NCBI RefSeq assembly: GCF_038150125.1
Contig: NZ_JBBVMF010000024.1
Location: 8,668 to 72,667, forward strand
Length of the DNA stretch: 64,000 nt
Reading direction: 5' to 3'
Source of the DNA: SW132 sp038150125
Lineage (GTDB): Bacteria; Bacteroidota; Rhodothermia; Balneolales; Balneolaceae
Shown: piece after piece, positions 1-8,186 of the stretch
Numbering within the stretch: position 1 is the first letter of the stretch
Layout of the letters: every line of letters starts with the position of its first letter
Program-made: the position numbers and the translations under genes
Notes under the pieces: generated by a model
What the model saw: the letters and a program-made list of their open reading frames with translations, nothing else
Databases searched by the model: none
What the model was told of the DNA's origin: nothing

Positions 1-2
1 GT

Positions 3-827
3 CCTGCCCTTGATGAAGATCTCGCGAAAGATTTTCATCGTTCACCAAAAAAATACGACTGGCCGGATTCCTCGTGGATTCAGTGGCTGGATAAGGAAGA
101 GTTTTCATCAACCTACAACTATTTCGGTGAAAACTTTGGCGGCCTGGTCTTAGAGCCGGGTTACACGGTAAACGCTCCGCTTTATTTAGAGTTATTAACA
201 GGGTATCTAAAATCAAAAGGATTGCATACCCGGTTTGAAACGGAAGCAGCAATAAGCAAAACCGAGGATAACAGGTACTTCGTTAATCTTGCCGATGGAG
301 GTTCATTCCACACTGAACATGTGATTCATGCTGCGGGGTCATCTATCAAACATAATCCCTCTTGGCAATTTCTGCCGTTTAAAACAACAAAAGGCCAGCT
401 TCTTGATTTAACGTTCAAATCGCCACTCCCTCTGCGTGAATCTATCTCAAGTATGGGGTATTTTGCTTTCTTACCATCCACTCCAAATCGCCTGGTCGTA
501 GGAAGTACCTATGAACATTCGTACGATAATCTGCAAACCGACGACTCCGGCAGGGAGTATCTGTATGATAAACTAGACCGGACATTACCCGGCCTGTCCG
601 ATTTACCCCATACTTTTGTAATGTGGAGCGGTGAGCGAGTCAGTATGAAAGATCATAAACCGGCTATAGGTGAACACCCTGAAAAAAAGAATTTTCATTT
701 GTTTGGTGCGCTGGGATCAAAAGGCATGATACATGGAAGGTACCTGGCAAAACAGCTCGCCAATTCAATTCTTAATGGGAGCCCAATTGACAGTGAATTT
801 AACTTAAACCGGTTTCAGAACTCTTAG
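3..827 (+). CDS. FAD-dependent oxidoreductase (DAO family), 3' part only
   Basis: The frame is open from the window edge, so the N-terminus with the expected GxGxxG dinucleotide fold lies outside; about 274 residues are visible. What remains resembles the substrate-binding and C-terminal halves of D-amino-acid-oxidase-like (DAO, glycine oxidase type) flavoproteins: a beta-rich middle section, the phrase VIHAAGSS where the second FAD-contact strand normally sits, and a C-terminal FALGSKG-like stretch (GALGSKGMIHG near visible residue 240) that closes over the flavin. Substrate cannot be told. A TTG at 222 would give a shorter product, but similarity continues upstream of it, so it is not the start. 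Its last 29 bases overlap the end of the convergent small gene on the other strand. Confidence 0.8.
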   Translation, partial: PALDEDLAKDFHRSPKKYDWPDSSWIQWLDKEEFSSTYNYFGENFGGLVLEPGYTVNAPLYLELLTGYLKSKGLHTRFETEAAISKTEDNRYFVNLADGGSFHTEHVIHAAGSSIKHNPSWQFLPFKTTKGQLLDLTFKSPLPLRESISSMGYFAFLPSTPNRLVVGSTYEHSYDNLQTDDSGREYLYDKLDRTLPGLSDLPHTFVMWSGERVSMKDHKPAIGEHPEKKNFHLFGALGSKGMIHGRYLAKQLANSILNGSPIDSEFNLNRFQNS

Positions 828-1155
828 GTGAGTCTTTATCGCCGCCAGTATACAACTCACCATTTTCACTGACCGACAAATTTGACAGGTGCTCTCTTTT
901 ATTCAAAGATGACATTCTCATTCGGATATGGTCCAGGTATTTGCCCGGCACATCCTGGCGTAAATACTTTCGCCGCAGTCGAAGCCACGCCTCATACTCA
1001 TCTTCAGGTTTGCCGTTCCATTCTTTTTGAAAATCGGTATCAACCTCATTACGATAGTTTGGACGCGAGTAATATTTTACAAGCTTTGCCATCAAGTAGC
1101 TGAATGGTACAGCCAAAATAACCGCTACAAGTTCGAATATTGCGTAGTTAGTCAT
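799..1155 (-). CDS. Small single-pass membrane protein, unknown function
   Basis: This encodes 118 residues starting at ATG 1155 (MTNYAIFEL). A TTG seven codons upstream is possible but has no better ribosome site. Residues 3-22 form one hydrophobic segment. They are followed by a charged cytosolic tail with a Trp/Glu-rich patch (EWNGKPEDEYEAWLRLRRKY) and a polar C-terminus. I do not recognise a family. Its 3' end overlaps the convergent oxidoreductase gene by 29 bases, so one of the two ends is unusual, although tail-to-tail overlaps of this size are common. Confidence 0.55.
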   Translation of the reverse strand: MTNYAIFELVAVILAVPFSYLMAKLVKYYSRPNYRNEVDTDFQKEWNGKPEDEYEAWLRLRRKYLRQDVPGKYLDHIRMRMSSLNKREHLSNLSVSENGELYTGGDKDSPKSSETGLS

Positions 1156-1296
1156 ACTACGACAACTTATTTCCAACCTTGTTCATTCGGCCAGATGCAT
1201 CCCTCAAGATGGTTTGCACCTGTCGACTATTCTATTTGAATAGTGATCATGATGTTATCAAGATGCCGGCAACTCATAAAATTCTGCTACTTGGCT

Positions 1297-2625
1297 TTAG
1301 TTAGGCTGAATAATAGCTGCCTCAGATGAAACTACCGTTATTGCAATCAGGGCAATCATTATAAAGAGATTAATAAATAGGTTTATCGTATCAATGACCG
1401 ATTCCATCTTGTAAGTGGTCTGTATTTCGTAGTATTCAGCCAGCTGTTTCGCATTTTCACGGAGAGCTCCTGATTCGGCACCAAGCCGGAACCGGCTGAT
1501 TGCCGTATTGGAAAACACACCGGTGGCCTCCATCGACTCTACAAGTCCGGCACCATCTTTCAGCATCATTTTGATGGCAACTTCTTTAATTCGCTTCTCC
1601 ATGTATGTATTCCGGCACGCCTCGGCTGCCACTCGAATCACATCAATATTTTGCCCCGAACCGCTATACAGCGTATAGAATACGCGTGAAAATATTTCGA
1701 TGCTTGTTTTGTGCAGTAAATCCCCTATCACCGGTATTTTGATGATATACTGATCCAGCATGAGCTTCCCTTTTGGTGTTTTCACCCACCAGATAAATAC
1801 AGAGATGGGTACAATGTGCGCAAGTGTCAGCAATATCCAATTGTCCTGAAGCCAGTAACTTATTTCAAGTGTAGCCGCGGTCATGGGCGGCAGGGCAATA
1901 TCAAACTCGAGAAACAGTTCTGCCGTTGCCGGAAAAATGTATCCTACATAGAACAGGACCGTCGCAACAACTGCCAGCACGGTTACGGTTGGCATTAACA
2001 GTGAGCGCCGAAGGTTCTTTTTAAATTCCGCATCCCGTTCAAGAAATTTGGCAGTACTCTCAAATACAAGTGCCATGTTACCTGAGGTAGACGCCACACT
2101 AAGCATGTAGGCGGCAAACTTTCCAAACACGTCTTCGTGCTTGCCATACACCTCACTGCCCTCTTTACCATCCTTAAGATCCTTCTGAATCTCTTTGATG
2201 ACATCCTTCATTTTCTTGTTTTCTGTATCCTCATACAGAAGGTCAAGAATCTCGTCGTATGACAGCTGCTGACGCAGAAGATCGGCAGACAGGCTGACAA
2301 AAGTTACAATTTCATTAGTGGGCACACCGCCTTTAAAATCAAACCACTTCTTATTGATGCGGTGAACTTTATAGCCAAGCTTTGTAAGTGCCCGTTCGAG
2401 CTCTTCCTTGTTATAGGCCTCCTTTTCCCCTACAATCTTCTTTTTACCGGGTTTCTGGACCTTGTATTCGTAAATTTCTTTTTTTTCAAGTGCCTGAACG
2501 CTGATCCCGTTTTTCTGAACGAGCTTATCAACTTTAGACTTAGCGTCTTTTTTGGTCCCCGCCTCAAACTCGGTTTTAATGGATTTACCGGCCTTAGATG
2601 TAGCTTTAAGTCGAAATTTGGGCAT
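1297..2625 (-). CDS. Type II secretion F / PilC family membrane protein
   Basis: The 442-residue protein has the architecture of the inner-membrane platform proteins GspF and PilC. There are two T2SSF domains, roughly residues 104-227 and 305-427, with hydrophobic helices near 209-232, 262-280 and 413-433. An extra lysine-rich N-terminal region (1-95) contains two short repeats that look like the small beta-alpha domain found at the start of some PilC proteins. In known systems this protein anchors the assembly ATPase (PilB/GspE) below a type IV pilus or secretion pseudopilus. Here no ATPase, prepilin or prepilin peptidase lies beside it, so its partners must be encoded elsewhere. It is transcribed alone, away from the 2849 gene. 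Confidence 0.85.
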   Translation of the reverse strand: MPKFRLKATSKAGKSIKTEFEAGTKKDAKSKVDKLVQKNGISVQALEKKEIYEYKVQKPGKKKIVGEKEAYNKEELERALTKLGYKVHRINKKWFDFKGGVPTNEIVTFVSLSADLLRQQLSYDEILDLLYEDTENKKMKDVIKEIQKDLKDGKEGSEVYGKHEDVFGKFAAYMLSVASTSGNMALVFESTAKFLERDAEFKKNLRRSLLMPTVTVLAVVATVLFYVGYIFPATAELFLEFDIALPPMTAATLEISYWLQDNWILLTLAHIVPISVFIWWVKTPKGKLMLDQYIIKIPVIGDLLHKTSIEIFSRVFYTLYSGSGQNIDVIRVAAEACRNTYMEKRIKEVAIKMMLKDGAGLVESMEATGVFSNTAISRFRLGAESGALRENAKQLAEYYEIQTTYKMESVIDTINLFINLFIMIALIAITVVSSEAAIIQPN

Positions 2626-2848
2626 AACACATCGGTTTATTTACGAAATGAGGATTCTTCAACCTGTATTATCGTACCAATTATTGCAAAACATAAATGC
2701 AGTATTGCAATAATCCAGCACCCATATGCCCGGGGATAACTGCTTCAAACAAAAACCAGTCAGCCCAATAGCTGTAAAAGAAAACTGTTTTAATTCATCA
2801 GCTCTGTGTAACTTTAAGAATAGTATTAATTTCAAATAAATAACTCAC

Positions 2849-3430
2849 ATGGCCTCCGACGAATCTCCTCAAACATTCAAGCATTCTGATAAAGAAACCG
2901 ATACGTTTTTACAAAATGTTGAAAAGCTGAATGTAGATTCAAGCTACTATTTAACAGTTCTGGCAGGAGAAAACCAGTCGGCCAAAGACTCATTCTTCAA
3001 AAAAGTGAAGCAGAAATTTGGCGACCAGCTTAAGGTCATTGATTTACGCACGGTCGTTAGCACAGTCGAAGAGGAAAGCTATAAAAAAATTGACGAAATG
3101 ATCGCCAACCTTGGCGAGAAAAAGTATGTGTGGATAAATCATGGAGATGAACTGGATGGTGTTTACACAGGTTTCTCGTCATCTGTGCGACGATACGCAA
3201 CACCACAGGAAAAATACCTTATCAGGCATATCACATCTACAGAAAAAATTTATTTCCTTTCACTGCAAGACCGGCACACCGTTACGAACTTCCTTCGCCG
3301 TCATACTCAAACACTCATTACTTTCGACTACCCTGAGTCACTCTTAGGCAGGCTCAAACAGATTACACTCAACGGCAGCTCATTTTCAAGCAACCGTCAA
3401 GCCGTAACCCCATCTTCTACCGATTTGTAA
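2849..3430 (+). CDS. Hypothetical protein with a degenerate P-loop NTPase look
   Basis: The 193-residue soluble protein has no family I can name. The order of elements recalls an AAA/ORC-type ATPase domain. A hydrophobic strand leads into LAGENQSAKDSFF at residues 38-50, in the position of a Walker A loop but with Ala for the last Gly and Asp for the usual Thr/Ser. A second strand, KYVWINHGDELDG, lies at 92-104 in the position of Walker B. The C-terminal third continues the alternating strand and helix pattern. Nucleotide binding is doubtful. The gene faces the 3437-3931 gene tail to tail with only 6 bases between them. The start is the ATG after an AT-rich leader with no clear ribosome site. 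Confidence 0.6.
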   Translation: MASDESPQTFKHSDKETDTFLQNVEKLNVDSSYYLTVLAGENQSAKDSFFKKVKQKFGDQLKVIDLRTVVSTVEEESYKKIDEMIANLGEKKYVWINHGDELDGVYTGFSSSVRRYATPQEKYLIRHITSTEKIYFLSLQDRHTVTNFLRRHTQTLITFDYPESLLGRLKQITLNGSSFSSNRQAVTPSSTDL

Positions 3431-3436
3431 ACGTGG

Positions 3437-3931
3437 CTACATGGTAACCTTACTCTCCTGGCGGGGATCCAGATCATAGAGCGACGATACCGTTGCCTGA
3501 ATGGTTTTGTACCATTCATTACCGAAGTTGTCGTTAATTTCGTAGAAATCAGAAAAATCCGGTTTTCTTATTTTCATTTTCCACTCCTGGTTTTTCGCTT
3601 TGAACACCGGGTCGATATGCAGAAGCTGATGATACAACAGCATTTTCTTGGTATCAGTATCCAGCATATCCCACAGCTCCCCGGATATTTCAACCAGGTA
3701 ATCATTTCCTGAATAGTGTTTCACTTCACGAGTAGCTTTCATGCATTTCGCGGCTCTCTGCTTGGAAATATTCGGGTAAATGAGCAGGTATCCTACCTCA
3801 GCAGGCCCCAGCTCAATTTTATTTTGCTTGATGACATCAGCCGCGATTTTCTCCATTTCCGGAGATTCCATCAGCTGTTTATCAGATAATTTTATTTCGC
3901 CTTCCGGCTTCAAATAATCGTTTTCTGGCAT
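3437..3931 (-). CDS. Putative phage-metallopeptidase-like protein, active site altered
   Basis: The 164-residue protein resembles the small putative phage metallopeptidase family (PF18894-like). An N-terminal region predicts a protein-contact fold, then comes YHQLLHID at residues 100-107 where members carry HELLHI, and then a C-terminal stretch (KPDFSDFYEINDNFGNEW) where members carry a His-Asp pair followed by a Tyr-Gly-x-x-Trp element. Here the catalytic Glu is Gln and the third His ligand appears replaced by Pro, so peptidase activity is unlikely; a binding or regulatory role is more plausible. The family assignment comes from motif layout only. No phage genes lie nearby. Confidence 0.55.
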   Translation of the reverse strand: MPENDYLKPEGEIKLSDKQLMESPEMEKIAADVIKQNKIELGPAEVGYLLIYPNISKQRAAKCMKATREVKHYSGNDYLVEISGELWDMLDTDTKKMLLYHQLLHIDPVFKAKNQEWKMKIRKPDFSDFYEINDNFGNEWYKTIQATVSSLYDLDPRQESKVTM

Positions 3932-4160
3932 TCCTTCTCAATTCAAATATTATGAAAAATTTGTGATGTCTAAGATAACAAAGTTAAACCCGGCATTAAA
4001 GAATCTTTGCATCTTTTGAAGAGTTAAATCTGTAGCACGAAGGGGGAAATTTCTTATATTATCTACATGGGTGTTGCTCAATTATTTGAGCATCAAATCT
4101 GTTTGTTTACCTGTTTTGCACTAGTTTTTTTGATTTATAAAAGTTCAAACCAACTGTATC

Positions 4161-4631
4161 ATGAAAAAAGGTTTTATAGGTAGTCTTATCGGAGTTGCCA
4201 TTGTTGTAGCGGCAGATACAATTATCAGGGTTATTGTTTCCATAAGTCTGAACATACCGGTCGATCTTTTCCTTTATGAAAATTATGGATTTACCTGGAG
4301 TCTGCTTATATGCGCTCTCACACTGGTCACCAGCTTTCTTGGGGGCTTTTTTTCGGTTACCTATGCCGACATAAAGAAACGACCGGCACTGATAATGTAT
4401 GGCGTCTGGCTGATGGCCCTTCGCTATGGTCAAATTCACTACGCGATGGATGTTGAGCTGCTGCTTCCAATAGTTGCCCTGGTATTTTCATTATTGGCAG
4501 TTGTCCTGGTATGGCGATTCTTCCTGTCAAAAAAGAAAACTACACCCATAGCTGAACCATCCGGTCCCGTAGCTGATACAGAACCTCACTCTCAGCATAA
4601 AAAACATCATTCACCTAACGCTAACGAATAG
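4161..4631 (+). CDS. Small multi-pass membrane protein, unknown
   Basis: The protein has 156 residues with hydrophobic helices near 5-28, 44-67, 74-88 and 98-121, then a polar His/Lys/Pro-rich cytosolic tail (PHSQHKKHH near the end). No conserved catalytic motif is visible and I do not recognise the family. Its 3' end overlaps plsC on the opposite strand by 11 bases. About 70 bases upstream of its ATG is a 6-bp perfect hairpin (GCTCAA, loop TTAT, TTGAGC) in the leader. Confidence 0.6.
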   Translation: MKKGFIGSLIGVAIVVAADTIIRVIVSISLNIPVDLFLYENYGFTWSLLICALTLVTSFLGGFFSVTYADIKKRPALIMYGVWLMALRYGQIHYAMDVELLLPIVALVFSLLAVVLVWRFFLSKKKTTPIAEPSGPVADTEPHSQHKKHHSPNANE

Positions 4632-5382
4632 TGGCGTCGATAGAAGTTACCGGCTGATTTCTCCACTCAGAAAGCTGAGCCAACATATCGCTGCGCACCC
4701 GTTTCATCAGTTCAATGCTGTCATCCTGGCTGAGATTATCAGTGGGGATAGGTTTCATGACCTTCAAGTTTACATAAGCTTCCGATGTGAACACCCAGGT
4801 TTTTTTGGGAAGGCAGTCCTGGGTGCCGTCAATGACGAGGGGAAGAATCGGGATATTTTTCTTGATGGCCAGGTCAAACGCACCCAGTGAGAATTTTTTC
4901 ATGCGGCCATCCCGAGACCTTGTGCCTTCAGGAAAGAACATAACTGAACAATTATGTTTCAAATAGTATGTACACTGTTTAAAAACACCGATACGTTTCG
5001 TACTGGATGATCTGTCAACTGAAATGTCCTGGGCCATTTTCATCATCCATCCCAGCAGCGGAACATCGAACAATTCTTTTTTTGCCACCCATTTCATTTC
5101 CCACGGCAAATTCGATATCAGCGGTATGTCCGCATTAGACAGGTGATTACAAACAATAATGTAGGGATTACGATCATCAATCTGTTTCCACCCTTCTATG
5201 GTAATCTTCCAGTTTGGGTTGATGCGGGAAATAGCATTGCCAAGTTTTCGAAAAAAACGTCCGGTGCGGTAGCGCGCCGGGTCTCGGTCAAACAATCGAA
5301 CAGCCGCAACCATCGGCAGCCAAACGATCACCAGCAGGGATATTCCCGTCCATATAAGCACGGAAAAAAGTTTTTCACGCAT
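4621..5382 (-). CDS. plsC: 1-acyl-sn-glycerol-3-phosphate acyltransferase (PlsC family)
   Basis: PlsC acylates lysophosphatidate at sn-2 to give phosphatidate in membrane lipid synthesis, working at the cytosolic face of the inner membrane. The 253-residue protein has an N-terminal membrane helix (about 7-27), the acyltransferase motif I NHLSNAD (residues 79-85, with catalytic His80 and Asp85) and motif III FPEGTRS (150-156) that binds the glycerophosphate. A hydrophobic motif IV (IPILPLVIDG) follows near 177-186. Length and order are typical. It sits 9 bases downstream of the helicase gene, with the same orientation, so the two may be cotranscribed. Paralogues with other acceptors exist, so the exact acceptor is inferred from the family. 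Confidence 0.9.
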   Translation of the reverse strand: MREKLFSVLIWTGISLLVIVWLPMVAAVRLFDRDPARYRTGRFFRKLGNAISRINPNWKITIEGWKQIDDRNPYIIVCNHLSNADIPLISNLPWEMKWVAKKELFDVPLLGWMMKMAQDISVDRSSSTKRIGVFKQCTYYLKHNCSVMFFPEGTRSRDGRMKKFSLGAFDLAIKKNIPILPLVIDGTQDCLPKKTWVFTSEAYVNLKVMKPIPTDNLSQDDSIELMKRVRSDMLAQLSEWRNQPVTSIDATIR

Positions 5383-5391
5383 AACGCAATA

Positions 5392-6963
5392 CTATAGTTT
5401 CGGAATAAAACTTTTGATGATTCCCCATACTCCCTTCGCGGGCTTTAAGCTGTTTTTATTCCGTTCGGCTGCTTTTGAAATGGAAGGTGGAATAGCAACT
5501 TTTTCAAGTTCGGCAATTTTCTCTTTTTGAGCCTGCTCTTTTCGTAACCGATCTTCTTGAGCTTTATCTGGTTTACTGGGAGTATCTTTTTTATGCCGGT
5601 TATCTTTTCCTTTCCCAGACCGATCTTTTTTGTCTGAAGAGGTAGTTGGTTGACCGTTTGATTTTGCAGTCGATTTTTTACTCTTTTTACCTGAGTCATC
5701 TTCACTCTGTTTGGTGGCCTCTTCCTGGCCATTGGTTGATGACGGGCGCTGTCTTTTCTGATCTGATTGATCAGAACTGCTGGTTTTACTTTTCTTGCTC
5801 TGTTTGCTTTTTTTAAAGTCGTCGTCCCAGGAAAAGTCAGAAGATTCACCGAAATTTTGAGGCAGTTCTAATGTCTTGATCTTGTTTCCTTTTATTCGCT
5901 CAATCTGTGAGAATGTGCGGCTGTCTCGCTTACTCACGAACGTAACGGCAATTCCTGATTTGTCGTACCGTCCCGTTCGGCCTATTCGGTGTACATAATC
6001 ATCGGTGTTATTGGGTACATCATAGTTGATAATCATTGATACTTCCTTAATATCGATCCCCCTGGCCAGGACGTCAGTTGCCACAATAACCGGTACCTGG
6101 CCGTTTTTAAACGCTTGGAGAGCTTTATTTCGCTCATCCTGTGTCCTGTCTCCATGAATACTTACAGCTTTTATCCCCTCTCGCTTTAATAGACGCTGGA
6201 GTTCATCAGTCCCTTTCTTAGTAGAGGTAAATATAATGCAGGAGTCCCATTTAATGTCATCAAAAATCTTTTTGACGAGATCTACCTTTTGCTTACTTCG
6301 AAGCTTGTACGCCCGTTGTTCAACAGACTGGCTCGGTTTGGATCTCTCAATCTCCACAAGCTCCGGATTATTCATGATAGACCCGGCCAGTTTTTTAATT
6401 TCGTTCGGCATTGTTGCTGAGAACAGAAGAGTTTGCCGTTTCTCCGGAATCCATGATATTATTTTCTTCATATCCGGCAGGAATCCCATATCCAGCATTC
6501 TGTCTGCCTCGTCCAGTACAAAGTATTCAAGAGAGGAAAAATCCACCCCTAATACTTTGGTTTGATCGATTAATCGACCGGGCGTAGCTACAATAATATC
6601 CACACCGGCTTTTAGCGCTTTCGCCTGCTGGGAAAAATCGCTGCCGCCAATAACGGTGGCAGAGGTGATTCCGGCGTGATAACCTATTGCAAAAATCTGT
6701 TCGTCAATTTGCGTTGCAAGCTCACGCGTGGGGCTAAGAATAAGAGCTTTAATTCCTTTTCTATCACTCTTTAGAACACGCTCCATGATTGGAATAACAA
6801 ACGCTCCGGTCTTCCCAGTACCGGTTTGGGCAGCAGCAATCAGGTCTTTCCCTTCAGCTACGATTGGAATGGCTTGTTCTTGTACAGGAGTTGGCTCTTT
6901 AAACTGAAGGTCGTTTAGGCCGGCGATTATCTCGTCGGATAAATTAAAATCGGTAAACTTCAA
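5392..6963 (-). CDS. DEAD-box ATP-dependent RNA helicase
   Basis: This DEAD-box helicase unwinds short RNA duplexes, typically in ribosome assembly or cold adaptation (RhlE/CsdA-like). The 523-residue protein has the Q motif near 23-28, Walker A AQTGTGKT (45-52), PTREL (78-82), TPGR (127-130), DEAD (151-154), a SAT motif near 183 and the helicase C domain with ARGID and HRIGRTGR. After about residue 375 the chain turns into a long Lys/Ser/Asp/Gln-rich low-complexity tail, then a short hydrophobic end (GVWGIIKSFIPKL). Such basic tails bind RNA non-specifically. The 5' untranslated side is long (see the entry at 6964). Confidence 0.93.
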   Translation of the reverse strand: MKFTDFNLSDEIIAGLNDLQFKEPTPVQEQAIPIVAEGKDLIAAAQTGTGKTGAFVIPIMERVLKSDRKGIKALILSPTRELATQIDEQIFAIGYHAGITSATVIGGSDFSQQAKALKAGVDIIVATPGRLIDQTKVLGVDFSSLEYFVLDEADRMLDMGFLPDMKKIISWIPEKRQTLLFSATMPNEIKKLAGSIMNNPELVEIERSKPSQSVEQRAYKLRSKQKVDLVKKIFDDIKWDSCIIFTSTKKGTDELQRLLKREGIKAVSIHGDRTQDERNKALQAFKNGQVPVIVATDVLARGIDIKEVSMIINYDVPNNTDDYVHRIGRTGRYDKSGIAVTFVSKRDSRTFSQIERIKGNKIKTLELPQNFGESSDFSWDDDFKKSKQSKKSKTSSSDQSDQKRQRPSSTNGQEEATKQSEDDSGKKSKKSTAKSNGQPTTSSDKKDRSGKGKDNRHKKDTPSKPDKAQEDRLRKEQAQKEKIAELEKVAIPPSISKAAERNKNSLKPAKGVWGIIKSFIPKL

Positions 6964-7349
6964 ATGATTCCTTTTTTCAATAAAATTTAATGGTAATAAA
7001 CTGCAGGTATATTCGTAAAAGTAAACTTAACGGGCGGCAATCTTTTATGTGCCATCAACCGAAAGGTATTCGCAGATATTATACACAACGGCAAGTATTC
7101 ACGTATATGTTTCTGCAACACCGCTAAATATATCATTTTAACCGCAAAGTATGAATAGTTAGAAATCTGTTCACTCTTCTTTGGTTCGCTGGCAAAAAAC
7201 GGTACCTTTTAAGGCTGTGTTCTCTGCGTTTCTGAGCCCTTTGGGCTCTTAACCAATCGAACGTTAGCAAACAGATGAAGCGACTGGCATGTTTCGCTAT
7301 ATAACTTGCTCAATTGAAATACGAAAAAAATCAATCCCTTATTACCAAT
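6964..7349. other. 386-base divergent intergenic region
   Basis: This separates the helicase (leftward) from the FKBP lipoprotein (rightward). No plausible coding frame was seen. The one visible structure is a 6-bp perfect hairpin, GAGCCC-TTT-GGGCTC, near 7231-7245, without a following T run, so it is not a standard terminator. Long leaders of this kind are common ahead of cold-induced DEAD-box genes, but no cold-shock motif could be demonstrated here. Confidence 0.4.
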
Positions 7350-8066
7350 ATGAAAGTATCAATTTATTCGGTGTTAACTGCACTACTTTTTATTCTTATT
7401 ATTAATGGCTGCGAATCTCCCCGGGGAACCGCGGATGCATCGCTTGAATCCAGAATGGATTCTGTTAGCTATAGTCTCGGATTTTTCTACGGCCAAAGCC
7501 TTGCTTCGGAAGGCGTTGATTCTTTACAGAATGGTCAATTCATTGCCGGTTTAAACCAAGCTTTGGAAGAAGATAGTTCTATCATTGACCAAGTAGCCAT
7601 GCAGGCCCTGATGCAGCAATTTCAGCAGGATATCAGACAAAGCCAACAGGCACGTCAACAAGAAGCAGCCAGTGAGAATATTGCGGAAGGTCAAGAGTTT
7701 CTTGAAGAGAATGCTCAAAAGGAAGATGTAATGGTAACAGAATCCGGTCTGCAGTATCGCGTCATTGAAGAAGGCACCGGCGAAAGTCCAACGGCAGAAG
7801 ATGAAGTTGAAGTACACTATCGCGGCACGCTTATATCCGGAGAGGAATTCGATAGTTCTTACAGCAGAGGCGAAACAGCAACGTTTCCTCTGAATCGGGT
7901 AATTCCGGGCTGGACAGAAGGTCTTCAGCTAATGAGCGAAGGGGCAACATATGAATTTTATGTTCCTGCGGATCTTGCTTATGGAAATAACCCGCCACCG
8001 GGAAGTATTATTGAGCCCGGAGCTGTGCTTATTTTTGAAGTTGAACTCATAGACGTTAAAGAGTAA
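7350..8066 (+). CDS. FKBP-type peptidyl-prolyl isomerase lipoprotein
   Basis: This protein catalyses cis-trans isomerisation of Xaa-Pro bonds and probably acts as a periplasmic folding helper tethered to a membrane. Starting at ATG 7350 it has 238 residues with a signal peptide ending in the lipobox LIINGC (Cys21). An FKBP N-terminal dimerisation domain follows (about 35-115, Gln/Glu-rich helices), then the catalytic FKBP_C domain (about 130-237; GLQYRVIEEGTG, VEVHYRGTL, GWTEGLQLM, IPPGAxLxFEVELI-like end). An upstream TTG (7314) would add 12 residues ahead of the signal peptide and is unlikely. A good terminator follows at 8138-8173. MIP/FkpA-type proteins share this layout. Confidence 0.9.
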   Translation: MKVSIYSVLTALLFILIINGCESPRGTADASLESRMDSVSYSLGFFYGQSLASEGVDSLQNGQFIAGLNQALEEDSSIIDQVAMQALMQQFQQDIRQSQQARQQEAASENIAEGQEFLEENAQKEDVMVTESGLQYRVIEEGTGESPTAEDEVEVHYRGTLISGEEFDSSYSRGETATFPLNRVIPGWTEGLQLMSEGATYEFYVPADLAYGNNPPPGSIIEPGAVLIFEVELIDVKE

Positions 8067-8137
8067 AAGCTCAAGGTCACCTGCATCACATATTTGATGA
8101 GTGATTTTTGATTTTATTTATACCTTTTGAAATTTAT

Positions 8138-8173
8138 AAATCGCCCTGCGAGAGATTGCCGGGCGATTTTTTT
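8138..8173 (+). terminator. Rho-independent terminator after the FKBP gene
   Basis: A 9-bp stem (AAATCGCCC paired with GGGCGATTT) with a 14-base loop runs straight into a T run. It lies 71 bases past the FKBP stop and just before queG, so queG must have its own promoter in very little space or depend on read-through. Confidence 0.8.
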
Positions 8174-8186
8174 ATGTTAAACCGAT

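Noticed and set aside
882..1239. Two plus-strand frames over the small membrane protein
   Set aside because: The minus-strand frame has a start, a membrane helix and protein-like composition; the plus frames overlap it and look random.
5392..5849. Second frame within the helicase tail (Lys-rich protein)
   Set aside because: It is a shifted reading of the low-complexity Lys/Ser tail; the main frame runs through without a break.
7231..7247. GAGCCC-TTT-GGGCTC as a terminator
   Set aside because: No T run follows on either strand, and it lies between divergent starts.
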